Source: Isoetes taiwanensis (Eukaryota > Streptophyta > Lycopodiopsida > Isoetales > Isoetaceae). Taken from it: DNA of 64,000 nt. The translations under genes were made by a program, and so were the position numbers. Shown here piece after piece: positions 46,311-58,879 of this stretch; the first letter of the stretch is position 1, and every line of letters starts with the position of its first letter. The notes under the pieces are model-generated. The model did not search any database. It saw only the letters and a list, made by a program, of their open reading frames with translations, and was not told the DNA's origin. The stretch lies in the NCBI GenBank assembly GCA_021234155.1, contig JAJEKV010000107.1:1726317-1790316 (forward strand). The letters run 5' to 3'.

Positions 46311-46595
46311 TGTGCAGTGCCACAGCAAACGCGTTAAGTATCTCGCCTGGGGAGTACGTTCGCAAGAATGAAACTCAAAGAAACCGACGGGGGCCCACAC
46401 AATGCTAGCGGTGGAGCATGTGGTTTAGGTTTAATTCGATGCAATGCGAAGAACCTTACCCGGGCTTGACATGCCTCTTGAGGAGGAGTGCCTTCGGGAA
46501 CGCGGACACAAGTGGTGCATGGCTGTCGTCAGTTCGTGCCGTAAGGTGTTGGGTTAAGTCCTGCAACGAGCGCAACACAACCCTCGTGTTTAGTT
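46311..46595 (+). rRNA. Plastid 16S rRNA gene fragment in the nucleus (NUPT), decayed
   Basis: The segment runs in order through AACGCGTTAAGTATCTCGCC, TGGGGAGTACGTTCGCAAGA, ATGAAACTCAAAG, GACGGGGGCCC, GGTGGAGCATGTGGTTTA, TTTAATTCGATGCAA, GCGAAGAACCTTACC, GGGCTTGACATGCC, CTTCGGGAACGCGGACACA and GTGGTGCATGGCTGTCGTCA, and ends at CCCTCGTGTTTAGTT. This is the 3' third of plastid-type 16S rRNA. The block GTGCCTTCGGGAACGCGGACA favours plastid over mitochondrial origin. Small insertions (after ACACAATGCTAGC and GGTTTAG), a deleted stretch after GACATGCC and several substitutions show it is a non-functional nuclear copy and not plastid contamination. Confidence 0.88.
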
Positions 46596-49500
46596 TTTCT
46601 TATTGTTGATTGTATGAAGTACTTGGATTTCAAAATGATCATGGAACAATTTGTACTTGACAATTAATGTCCTTGGTCATTTTTTCATTCAGCTTTATTT
46701 GATGATGACACGATCATGCTTTGACATTTGTGGTCTGGCCTATGTAGGTTTTGTCATTGTCTTTGCATCATATGGAGTAGATGGCTATTAGTTTGCTTGT
46801 TGTTTAAGAAAGAAATGTTTAAAAAAACCCATGTTCCTATTGATTGTATATTGTAAGAGCATTTATAACAAATGAGACAAGCTAATGAAGACCAATAATT
46901 TATGGTGCATTGGAGAACATTAGCATCTAAGAGTTAATCTATATAAAGTACATATACTGGGTTTTTTTTTTTTTTTTTTTTTTTTTTGTTCGAAAAATGA
47001 AACAAGCTAAGGGAGGCATTCAGCTCTATATTAGACATATTATTAGTTAACGATAATGCCAAATCAATCTAGATGGCATGGTTTTTTTTTTTTGTAAGGC
47101 ATAGATTTATTGGCATTGTTGAATTTTTTGGTCGATTTAAGGTACAAAATTTTTGTTGTTTAAGGCTTGAGCGAGTGGAGTTATACATGTGGATGGTTTC
47201 TCGCATGCAAGATTTATAATTGGAAGTGTTTTTGAAATGGTGGACATTTCTTGATATTCGAAGTGAGACCTGACATTATTGTTTGACCTATGTATATTTT
47301 GTCAAGAAAGTCATGATGGGAATGGCAAACACATGATGTTGCGTTGTCATGCAAACATAGTACTAGAACTTTTTATGTGTTAGTGTAATTACTTCATGAC
47401 AAAAGTTCACTCGATCATTTGATCTCAAGAAGGCATGTTGAGTTGGGGACTTCCCATGAATGTAGCTATAGACACGGTTTGAGGAAACTTGCCCATCAAT
47501 CATGAAGCCACAAAACATTCTCTTGGATGGCAAATTTGTGGCCAAGTTTGCATGCTTTAGCATCGCAAAACATAGAAGCAAGTAAGTAATGATGTAAGAG
47601 ATACATCGGGGTATTTGGCACCAGAATGGCTCACACATTCTCACAAAGAAATTTGAGCTTGCAACTTTGGGGTGGTGATATTTTAGATGGAGGTAGAAAA
47701 AATCTAGATATTCTTAAGATAGACAAAGATTAGAAATGGTATTTTCCAGCATAGAAAATCACCACCCCTTTTTCTTCCATTTCAGTTCGTCGACGCAACA
47801 AAGAAGCTCGATTTGGCTACACAAAGATGACAACCATTACAGAATGCATAAAGAAAATAAGAAATCAAAAGCTTTATTTCCAGCTCAGCTACTGCTTCAA
47901 TCATTTTCTGTCTGTACAAATAAAGGGTGTTTGACCATGGTCATTCAAGATTCGCAAACTAGATAGAAGAATACACTAGTGAAGCATGATTGGTAGGGTT
48001 ATCCTGAAGGCATAGAATCATCTTTGCTTTGCCATTCTTCTTAATAAAGACACTTGGTATATTTAAGAATAGCCCATTGACAAATTTGGCATTAGATTTG
48101 TGGGCGTAAGCATGTCAATTAAAGGTTATAAATATATAAATTTGATATTATTACTCGAGTATGATAGCAAACCACAACATCAACTTTAGCCTTGAGCCAA
48201 AATTACCTAATGGAAGTTGTCTAGAAGATCTAATTATGACAAACATGCTTCTTCATTATGACAAACATGTCTCTTGCTTCAAACAACAGAGGACTACAAG
48301 GTTTTAATATTTGATTGAGGGAACGAAATTCCATTTGGCTTCTACGTTTTATGGGATAATCTATTCAAAATTCTAGAGATCAACAACAAAAAAATGACAA
48401 AGAAGTCACACTTAGGCTTGCAACTTTTGATAGGAAACCAAAGCATCAGGACAATCTCTGTACTTATCAAGCTACAAGCCATCTAAGTAGATCAAATTCA
48501 TATCCCTATAGCAAAAATAGAGTACTTATTCCAATAGACAGGAAATAATTTCTGATGTTATTCTTTATTTCTAAATTCAAATATCTTCCAGGAGGCTACT
48601 TGAGCCATCAGACGTTAGACTTGTATGGAGTGCCACTTCTTTCAAATGTTAGGCTATTATATTCTGCAAATAAATTCGACTTTCAAGTTAAATGCCAAGA
48701 TAAACGCACGACCATGCAAATGATTTAAAAAAAAAAATGTTGGATGCTAGATGACAGAATGCGCAATGAAGAAGAAATGCAGATGAATTCAGATTTACAA
48801 TGCATTGAAAGTATGCAACATCATGGGTATAGAACAGATCACATCACAGTAAACATATCTATGAAGTGTAAGAAATAGATGATACACACATTTATGTAGT
48901 AGAAAAATTGATTGGGGTTGGGTAGCACTATCAAGGATTATGACGGAATTGGACAACAAAATATAGATCTACAAAAGATAGTCATGACCATGGACTCATA
49001 GCAGGTTATGTTGTAAATGGAAGCATGTTTGGTCTTGCACAAGGTATTGCTCAAGGATATGCAAAGAGGAAGGAAAATACACCCGAAGATCAAAGAAAAG
49101 GAAAAATGTACTTGCTATTTTGGCAAGGGGTGGCTCAGTTTTGCCAGCAAGCCCTAGTTCGGGAGAGAAAGGTCTGAGGGAAAACATGACATTTATGGAT
49201 TCTAGAACAATACAAAGTTTCGAAGCCCTAATGGCATCCCACATATTAAGAAATTAAACCAATGAATAAAATGTTCCCTTCCCCCCCGCCCGAGGCCCAA
49301 AGCTATTTTTGGTGTACAGATGCCCAACAAGAAGTTTAGGAACCCTATGCACATACATGCGAATATGCCAAAACCCTCCCCTAACCTTTGTGACAATTTC
49401 GTATTTTTAACTAATAGTTAACTGAAACTTTCCAAAACATGAGTCAAACCTAACAATGGCCAAGATTGCCCGAAAGCGACATCCAACGTCCCGAGACTAC

Positions 49501-50326
49501 TGATGGACGTCCTGTACGAATATCAACAAAAAAAATTGGGGGAGAGGGGGGCTGGGGGGATATTATTCATGAGAGGGGGGCTAAGGGGATTTAATGTGCA
49601 GTATTAATACATTGTTATCCCACAGAATATTCCATGAGCAACCCTCTGGTCCATTGTTTGAGATTCAAGATGGGGTCAAACTGCCCCATTTTGACTGGCT
49701 TTATAAGGGGTACCTAAAAAAACAAAAGTGATCATGGTCCTTATACAAGTCAATGTTTCATACCTTTACTTTAGCAGAGCTTGGGGAATCGAAGCCCAAC
49801 AAAATAACCAATGCTCTTGCCTTATAAATTCAGAGCTATAAAATAAACAAGGACACTTTTTAAATGCATGACAGAGCCTAGCAAGTTGAACCCCGGGCGA
49901 GTTGCCAAAGAAGCTCACCGAAACATGGAGCTGGCGGTTTGGATGCTGAGGTCGATCAAGATGCACTGACAACACACAATACATAAAATCTCAAATAAAA
50001 CCTCTCATTATAACCCTGCCATATTCGCATAAGAAAGAGGCCATAGGAGAAAAGGGCAACAAGCACAGACTGGAGTGCAGTGGCTGTGGACCTTTGGCCA
50101 GTGCAGCCTCGATTCCATTTGGCCCTAAAGGGAAAAACCCACTATGAAAATCATGAAACAAAGGAAGCGAAATGTCTCTAACTTGTATTTTCGCCATACC
50201 AAGCTGCCAAAGCACCGATTCGGCAAGACGACTCCATGCCCACTCAGATCCAAATAGCCAAAGAAAACCCCTAAAACATCCAAATCTATACTCGCGGCCC
50301 CTCAAGATAGAAAGCCATGTGTGCAG
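46596..50326. other. No gene recognised
   Basis: Contains poly-T runs at about 46962-46987 and 47082-47092 and a GAGAGGGGGGCT duplication near 49540-49580. Minus-strand frames at 48996-49244, 49766-49984 and 49991-50305 lack domains. No transposon ends were recognised. Confidence 0.5.
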
Positions 50327-50875
50327 CCATTAGGGATTTTTGAGATCATAAAAGGGCCTTCTAAGAACTATCGACTAAGCTATATGAACTACCAATCGTA
50401 AAAGCAGACCGGTAATCCGAAGCCAAAGCGAAAATAACTAACTCATCGGATCGCATTTTCTAGCATAAGTGTTGATAGAAAAGTCCAAATGAGTTTGTTT
50501 GGTGCAATAGATAGATCTCATTGAGATCTTTCCAACCTTGGGTGGTTTGCATATCTTTTAGCCCCATCGGATAGTAAAAAATGGTAAAAACCATATTTTT
50601 TGGAGTTTTGACAATCATAAGTGGTTAAAATATGTGCAAAGCACCTAACGTTGGAAAGATCTCAATGAGATCTATCTATTGCACTAAACGAGAGCTCATT
50701 TGGACTTTTCTATCAACAGTTATGCTAGAAAATGTGATCCAGTAAGTTAGTTATAACAGTTTTGCGGACTGGACCCGTCAGGCTTGATTTCTGATTGGTA
50801 GTTCATTTATCTTCATTTGGCTTAGTTGGCATTTTTGAAGGCCCTTTTTTAATCTAAAAAAAACCCTAATGCCGA
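50327..50875. repeat. Long foldback (inverted repeat) with ~245-bp arms
   Basis: The left arm (about 50327-50569) and right arm (about 50621-50875) are inverted copies. Left words such as TTCTAGCATAAGTGTTGATAGAAAAG and AATAGATAGATCTCATTGAGATC reappear as the reverse complement on the right. The spacer is about 50 bp. A transcript across it would form a long imperfect double-stranded RNA. The arms differ mostly by substitutions and small indels, several at CTG/CCGG-type words. No coding frame. A foldback DNA element or an inverted-duplication siRNA source are the two readings. Confidence 0.8.
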
Positions 50876-51599
50876 CATATGCGCATATGCGCCAATGAAC
50901 CATAACCATGGACCCTAAAATTTAGACATCCAAGAATACCCCTTCTATTTTCGAAGTTGGCCCAACGTCAGCAAAATACTATTTTGCATACAAATACTTA
51001 AAAAACTATAGATTTTACGTCCCCCACCATTACGGTTCCTATCGTTCTAGGATGTCCAAAAAATGAAGTGAAAGTGAAGGTTGAGATACACTTCCCAAAA
51101 AGTAGCTCTAACAAACAGTAAGTATGCTTTAGTAAAATGGTTTGATTTCCTCAAAAAAACTTCCATGACGAGGCGGACAGAACGATAAGCTGAGACCTGT
51201 AGATGCAAGGTATTTACCATGAATATATCTTCTTCAAAACATTGAAAGTAAATCTTGCGTCTACTTAATGCTCTAATTTGTTGACGAATTTATCATATCA
51301 TTAACTACAATTTGTCTTCACATGCCAGTCTTCCAGCACAATATGACTTTCTTCTTGCTTCCAGTAAGCTAAGGTGCATTAAGGTATTCTCCTCTAGTCC
51401 TTGCAAAATAGGCCTTCTAGAGGGTGATAACAATATAGCAACATCGAACTCCCATGCTGCACACTGGAAATAATTTGTTCTCAAGATGGTTGTGTAGGAA
51501 GGCATGTAACAAATATCTAGAACTCCACACACATGGCTACTCAGACGTGCACACCAGAAGGCCAAGTTTAGTACGCACTGATTCAACGATGGCTCCTTT
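50876..51599. other. No gene recognised
   Basis: AT-rich. The minus-strand frame at 51305-51586 has no recognised domain but lies immediately downstream of the PPR relic on the same strand and could be part of the same decayed gene. Confidence 0.45.
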
Positions 51600-52010
51600 G
51601 CAGGTCATTCACACATGTTCTCAAATATTATTTGTGCATCTTCCTTCCAATTTTTTCCATATATATTCATCAAAGCATTTCCTATAATAGCATCTAAATG
51701 AAGCCCTTTGGCAACAACACAACTATGAATAAGCTTACATTTGTACTTCTGGAAGTACTTTGTAATATTTTGAGTGTATAATATGAAGTAAAACACGTTC
51801 TTCAAAAAAAAACTATGAATAAGCCTACATTTTGGGTGAATAAGCATGGTACAAGCATGAAGTACATTTAGAAAAGTTCCGTTTTCCAAAAGAAGTCTCC
51901 AGGCCTTTTTTAGAAGCCCATGTTCAGTATATGCTGCAACCAAAGTAACATCATCTGGCTATACATCTACACTCAACTCTATCATTTCTCTTTGATTCTT
52001 ATGAGAAGGT
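51600..52010 (-). pseudogene. Pentatricopeptide repeat (PPR) protein relic
   Basis: On the minus strand the frame reads PDDVTLVAAYTEHGLL, ENGTFLNVLHAC, then KLIHSCVVAKGLHLDAIIGN, ALMNIYGK, ending KEDAQIIFENM. H-S-x-V-x-x-x-G-L-x-x-D-x-x-x-G-N-A-L-x-x-x-Y-x-K is the standard motif of PLS-class plant PPR proteins. An inserted AT-rich stretch, stops and the tiny size show decay. PPR proteins normally bind organellar RNA; this copy cannot. Confidence 0.72.
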
Positions 52011-53229
<1,219 letters not shown>

Positions 53230-53854
53230 TGTGATATGTCAGGTTATATTATATGCATTGTTTAACAATGTTGCATGATAAGATTATGCGTGTCCATGAA
53301 GTCATATGCAATATTGATCTATGAGAAGCAAAGTGGCGAGGGGTCAATAAGGAAGTATGAAGTCAATACTTGAAAAATTAGGTTGGTGGGCGGTACTACC
53401 CGACGTTGCTACACCCGCCAGAAAACGCCGATACCCCCAAAATGGAGTTTAGGGTTTTGCAAGTCAAAGTCAACGGATATTTTGGGGAAACCTAAATTTA
53501 TGGATCTGCAAGACCTATCTACTCCGTATCTTTAGGCAAGTCGGTAGACTTTCCAGTATAAGGGGACGCACAATCTACAGAGGAAGGTGTGGACAATCAG
53601 GCGGATTAAGATCTAGGAATGCCGGAATATGGCCCATACTAGCTTGGTTGATTGATCATAACTTGATTTAGATTTTGTGTGAAGTTCATAAGTGCACAAA
53701 GGAATTAGTGACCACAACTTGGCTTCCTTGGTGCTAGATTCTATTGTACTTAAAGACTAAGACATATTTTATTGTCGAGAATGGAGAGTTAAACTTTACA
53801 TGTGTTTGTCTCATCCTTGCTATTGGAATTATCTAAGGGTTCATTAATCTAACA
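53230..53854 (+). repeat. 5' LTR of the 53.2-58.9 kb copia element
   Basis: Starts TGTGATATGTCAGG and ends TTAATCTAACA. It repeats as 58215-58853. Differences concentrate in a few spots, for example GGCGGTACTACCCGACGTTG here against GGCTGGTACTACCCCTGGGACGCTG in the 3' copy. Confidence 0.92.
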
Positions 53855-53855
53855 G

Positions 53856-53868
53856 TGGTATCAGAGCC
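53856..53868 (+). promoter_or_regulatory. Primer binding site (initiator Met tRNA)
   Basis: TGGTATCAGAGCC, a perfect match to the canonical initiator-methionine tRNA primer site, one base after the LTR end. Confidence 0.92.
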
Positions 53869-53888
53869 TTAAAATTCCAGGTGCAGGA

Positions 53889-54960
53889 TGTCAACGCGCT
53901 TTGGAGCAAATCTCCTTAATTCCATTGAGATATTTAAAGGAGATAGTGGCTTTCAGTTATGGAAGCAAAGTATAAAGGAGGTATTGGAATTTGAAAATCT
54001 ATGGTATTTATGTGATGTAAATACAAATGGTACAAAGAAGAAAGCGGGATTCTAGTGGTGATCGCATGGGAGGACCCACTTGCTAGTGCTAGCTTTGTTG
54101 CGTGGTGCACAGCCGGATCTCCGTGCAGGAGGAGTCAAGTAGTGCAAGTGTTGGTGGAGGTACCCCACCCCGAGGACAAGTGCTTGATGAGAAAAACAAA
54201 AATTATGGAAGCTCAATCAATAATCGCCAGACAAGGTTGGTACCGTGATTAAGTTAAAATTAAGAGGCAAATCTCCAGCAGACATGTGGAAGTATATGAT
54301 TGAAAATTATGAGATTAAATCATCATCTCAAATAGATGTTTTGGAAAAACAGCTAAGAAAGTTAAAGCTCTATGAAAGAGACAATATTACGTAATTTTAG
54401 AGAAATTTGAGTCTATTATTGCTGACCTTGAAGGTGCAGGGGTTGTTCTTAATGATGACTACCAATTATTAGCTATTTCTAGAGTCAGATCTCACAATGC
54501 ACAACTTGCTACTGTTGAGGAATGTTGCGAGTCCAAGGAGCATGCCATTAAGATGATTCGTGACAGAGTTTGAGCAAGGAAAGGATCTTGATGATGAGGC
54601 GTATGTTGTATGCTTGGTAAAAAGGTAAGAAATCTTATGATAAAGGGAAGATAGGTCCATGCTTTAAATGTAAAGTTTATGGACATTTGAAGATAAATTG
54701 TCCCAAGCAAGATAAAGAAATAGTCTCATTATAACAGAAGGAAAGGGTCACATGGCAAACAAGTGTCCAAGTCCAAAAAGAAATAAAGGAAAAGATAAGA
54801 AATATTTTGAGGGCAAGAGCAAGAGGAGGAAGAAATAGTCCTAGCTTGAATGTGGTTAAAGAATCTGAGGAGGAAGAACTAGATGAAGATATAGAGGTAA
54901 ATATCTCAACCAATTGTTTTTCAAAGGAAAAATCTCATAACAAGAATGTTCTCATTTTAG
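53889..54960 (+). pseudogene. Copia gag with CCHC zinc knuckle, broken
   Basis: The gag frame begins MSTRFGANLLNSIEIFKGDS followed by FQLWK, the typical copia gag start. It is interrupted near 54050 and again near 54390. The zinc knuckle CFKCKVYGHLKINC (C-x2-C-x4-H-x4-C) lies at 54660-54701 and is intact at its ligands. Confidence 0.85.
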
Positions 54961-55074
54961 ATTCAGAGCTGAGAAATCAAGAGTAGCTTCAAGCTCAAGA
55001 TTGTTGAAAAATTGCAAAAGGGGAGCAAAAAGGACATGTACAACCGAATGGAGAGTTGAAGCAAATTAAAGATA

Positions 55075-56150
55075 GTGGAATGCTTGAGTTGTTTGATTTG
55101 CAAGGAAGAAAGTTATACTTGGAAAAAGTATTATGTGTGCCCTTTGTCTTGTAAGGAATTTAATTTCCATTCTTGCTTAGTAGATCTTGGCTATAAGGTT
55201 GTGTTTGAAAGATTGCAATGTAATGTGTTATATGAAAATAAAGTGAAGTTTATTGGCGTAAGAATTGGGAATCTATTTGGTCTTGATAACATACATTGTG
55301 AACCAACCTGTTTGAATCTTGTAACTATGCCATCAGGTTGATATATGGCATGGAAGGCTTGGTCATGCAAACTCAAAGTCATTGAGTTATTATGTAAGAA
55401 AGGATTCATAGAAGCAGATCCGAATCAACTGGAAAAACTATATGTGTAGGATGTGCACTTGGCAAACATAATCGACTAGCCTTTAAAAAGATCTAACAAA
55501 AGAGCACAAGGTTTGTTTGGATTTAGTTCACACTGATTTGTGTGTGGACCAATGAATATAATGTGGCTATCCGGAAAGAGATATTTCATGACCTTAATTG
55601 ACGACTTTTAGCAGACATTATACTCACATATATTGCTTGAAGACAAAACATAAGGCAATGGAAGTATTCAAACAATATGTAAATGAAGTTGAGACAGTAA
55701 ACCGGCGTAAAAATCAAGTGTTTGAGGTCCCATTGGGGGAGAGAATTTATGTCGAGAGTTTAAACAATATTGTAAACTTAAGGGAATAAGACGACAACTT
55801 ACATGTAGATATTCACCTCAAATGTAATGGAGTTGCGTAAAGAAAGAATAGAACTCTTCTCAATGCAAAGGAGAAGTATGTCAAAATTCTCGTATTTCAA
55901 ATTTTCTATGGGAAGAGGCGGTTCAAGCAAATGCCATGATTCAAAATAGTCCGCCATCTCCTAGTATACAAGGGGCAATCCCCGATATGCTTTGGTCGTG
56001 GGAAAACAATAGAGTACAATAAGCTAAGAATATATGGGTGCTTAGCATACACTCATATTCCCCAAGAGCTCGGGAAGAAATTAGATGACAGAGCCATGAT
56101 TACATATCTAGTTGGATATGACAAACAATCTAAGGCATTTAGGTTATATA
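55075..56150 (+). pseudogene. Copia protease/GAG-pre-integrase/integrase region, broken
   Basis: IWHGRLGHAN at about 55343-55372 is the GAG-pre-integrase zinc-site block (H-x3-H). SGKRYFMTLIDDF at about 55575-55608 starts the integrase core. Frameshifts lie between these and near 55610. The later integrase is degraded. Confidence 0.82.
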
Positions 56151-56499
56151 ATCCAAGCACTAGAAAAATTGTGGTAAGTAGAGATGTAACCTTTGATGAA
56201 TCTCAGGTTTATAAAGTGCTTGATCAAGGAGAATAAAATGTATGAGGTTGCCGAAAGCATAATTAATGCAGATAATGCCGAAAATGATATGACTAATATC
56301 AAAATGATTGATAATGATGATGATATATTAGATGATCAGCCGTCGGTGGTGCAGGGACCGAGGAGAACATTAATGAAGGAGGAGGTGATTCCGGGAAGTG
56401 CAAAATGCCAAATCCGAGTTCACAAATGAGCCATCCGAGCCCCGTAAATGTTGTTGACTTACCTCAAAAGAAGAAAAAAGAGCTACCGGCAGAGAAGCC

Positions 56500-57350
56500 G
56501 CAAAACAAGCAAATATAAAATTGATCCCTTAGTCCATGGTCAACAACTCGAGGTAAGAGTAAAAAGAATTCAGAATATAGAAGGTGAATTGGATAGTGTA
56601 TTTGAGATTTTAGCTCACTTAGATCCGAAAATCCCAAATACATATGAAGATGTATTAAACTCAGCAGAGAAAGGTAAATGGATAAACGCTATGAATGAGG
56701 AGATGGATTCGTTTCATAATACTAAAAACATATGAGCTTGTTGATAGACCTTGTGGGAAAAAATATTGTAGGTAACAAGTGGCTATTCGTATCAAAAGCG
56801 GTGTGGATGGGAAGACACCCCTAGATACAAAGCCGCATTGGTTGCCCAAGGGTTCTCTCACGAAAAAAGGTCGGGACTTTGATGAAACCTTCTCTCCATT
56901 AGTGAAAATGAATAGCATTAGGATGTTATTGGCAATTGCAAATGCTTGTGATTTAGAAGTACATCATATGGATGTAAAGACCGCATTTTTGAATGCAACC
57001 TTAGAAGAAGAAATCTTTATGAAGCAGGCTCCGTGATTTGAACAGGGAATTGACAAAGTTTGGAAGCTCAATAGAGCAAAGATATGGGTTGAAAACAGTC
57101 TCCTCGTGAATGGTATAAGTGTATGGATGGGTTTCTACGAGAGCATGAATTTATTAAATTAGATAATGATGGAAATCAGATAAATTCCAAAGATGGGGAA
57201 GAATGGTGTATCATAGCATTGTATGTTGATGATAATATTATGGTAGCAAAAGGGACAACTTGCTTGAATATGTGCAAGGAATTGCTAAAACAAAGATTTG
57301 AAATGACCTGACTTAGGTGAGTTGAAGAACTTCCTAGGAGTTGAAATGAG
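56500..57350 (+). pseudogene. Copia reverse transcriptase, broken
   Basis: FDETFSPLVKMNSIRMLLAI, then HHMDVKTAFLNATLEEEIF and MKQAP (56.88-57.04 kb) carry the first RT blocks. ALYVDDNIMVAKG holds the YVDD catalytic pair at 57222-57233. Between them a frame change and a stop remove the intervening palm. A KWINAMNEEMDSF block (56.68 kb) marks the RT start. Confidence 0.87.
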
Positions 57351-57689
57351 CAAAATAGAGCGTAAGGCATAATAATGCTTTTACTCAAAAGAAACAAATT
57401 CTAGACATGTTGAAGAAATTTAATATGCAAGATTGTAAAGCTTGCAAAACTCCCTCAAGCAGCACTGGGTTGTAAATTGTCCGAGAGCATGTGTCCAAAA
57501 AGATGAAATTGAAAGAGAGGAGATGCAAGCAAGCACCATACGCATCATTAATTGGATGCTTAGCATATGTGGCCAATTGCACAAGGGCCTGATATTGCAC
57601 ATAGTGTTAATATCTTAAGTAGATATAATATCGATCCTCGGTAGAGATCATTGGATCCGCCGCAAAAAGAGTCCTAAGATATTTAAAGG

Positions 57690-58167
57690 AACTATTGAAG
57701 AAGGAATTAAATACACTACGTATAATTTAATTCTTGAAGGTTTTTGTGATGCAGATTGGGGAGGGGATGTAGATACCAGAAAATCAACTTCAGGATATCT
57801 AGTCATGTTAGGAGGTGCACCCGTATCCTGGAAATGCAAAAAACAATCTGCCATAGCCATGTCTAGTGCAGAGGCGTAATATGCCGCCACTTTTATGCTC
57901 AAAAGAGATCGCTTTGGGAAAGAAGACCCGATTATAGAGCTAGGGTTTGAGCAACCATTGGCTACAAAAAAGTTTGGTCGACAAGATAAGTTGTATAGCA
58001 TTGTTGTCAAAATCCAGCTTCTACATGAAAGGACTAAACATATAGAACTAGAAATGCACTTTATTAGAGATGATGTCAGAAAGAAATTGGTAAGTATGTT
58101 ATATTTAAGAACAGAAGAGCAACTAGCAGATATACTTACAAAGTCAACGCGTAATCGGAGGTTTTAA
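57690..58167 (+). pseudogene. Copia RNase H, broken
   Basis: FCDADWGGDVDTRKSTSGYL at about 57740-57800 and SWKCKKQSAIAMSSAEA (57.83-57.88 kb) are the first RNase H blocks. A stop follows where Glu is expected before YAA. KHIELEMHFIRDDVRKK and LRTEEQLADILTKS (58.04-58.14 kb) form the C-terminal end. Confidence 0.88.
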
Positions 58168-58205
58168 TTATCTCGAAGGCAAAATAATGCATATAAATAT
58201 AACAT

Positions 58206-58214
58206 GAAGGAGGA
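58206..58214 (+). promoter_or_regulatory. Polypurine tract
   Basis: GAAGGAGGA directly precedes the 3' LTR, the plus-strand primer of LTR retrotransposons. Confidence 0.8.
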
Positions 58215-58853
58215 TGTGAAGATATGTCGTTATATTATATGCATTGTTTAACAATGTTGCATGATAAGATCGCAAGGTGTCCATGAAGTCATATGCAATA
58301 TTGATCTATGAGAAGCAAAGGGCGAGAGGGTCAATAAGGAAGTATGAAGTCAATACTTGAAAAAAATTAGGTTGGTGGGCTGGTACTACCCCTGGGACGC
58401 TGCTACACCCGCCGTAGTAAAACGCCGATACCCCCAAACAAGCAGTTTTAGGGTTTTGCAAGTCAAAGTCAACGGATATTTTGGGAAACCTAAATTTATG
58501 GACTCTAGAAGACCTATCTACTCCAGATCTTTAGGCAAGCTCTGGACTTTCCAAAGATAAGGGGACGACAATCTACAGAGGAAGGTGTGGACAATCAGCG
58601 GATTAAGATCTAGGAATGCCTTAAAATATGGCCCATACTAGCTTGGTTGATTGATCATAACTTGATTTAGATTTTGTGTGAAGTTCATAAGTGCACAAAG
58701 GAATTAGTGACCACAACTTGGCTTCCTTGGTGCTAGATTCTATTGTATTTAAAGACTAAGACATATTTTATTGTCGAGAATGGAGAGTTAAACTTTACAT
58801 GTGTTTGTCTCATCCTTGCTATTGGAATTATCTAAGGGTTCATTAATCTAACA
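58215..58853 (+). repeat. 3' LTR of the 53.2-58.9 kb copia element
   Basis: Starts TGTGAAGATATGTCG and ends TTAATCTAACA. About 14 bp longer than the 5' LTR because of small clustered indels. Confidence 0.92.
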
Positions 58854-58879
58854 GACACCCCCCTTTACATCAGGATACT

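Larger units (their letters stand above)
53230..58853 (+). mobile_element. Full-length Ty1/copia retrotransposon, frameshifted
   Basis: 5' LTR 53230-53854, primer site 53856-53868, gag, integrase, RT and RNase H in copia order, purine tract 58206-58214, and 3' LTR 58215-58853. The flanking 5 bp are AACAC before and GACAC after, a target duplication with one mismatch. All domains are recognisable, but single-base frameshifts and stops interrupt every one. The LTRs agree well outside small clusters of differences, so insertion looks more recent than the number of frame breaks suggests. Confidence 0.93.

Noticed and set aside
46206-46400. Minus-strand ORF over the plastid 16S segment
   Set aside because: It is the antisense of rRNA-derived sequence and not a gene.
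46311-46595. Chimeric LINE/16S insertion by template switching
   Set aside because: The rRNA segment is antisense to the LINE; template switching onto a second RNA would put both in the same sense.
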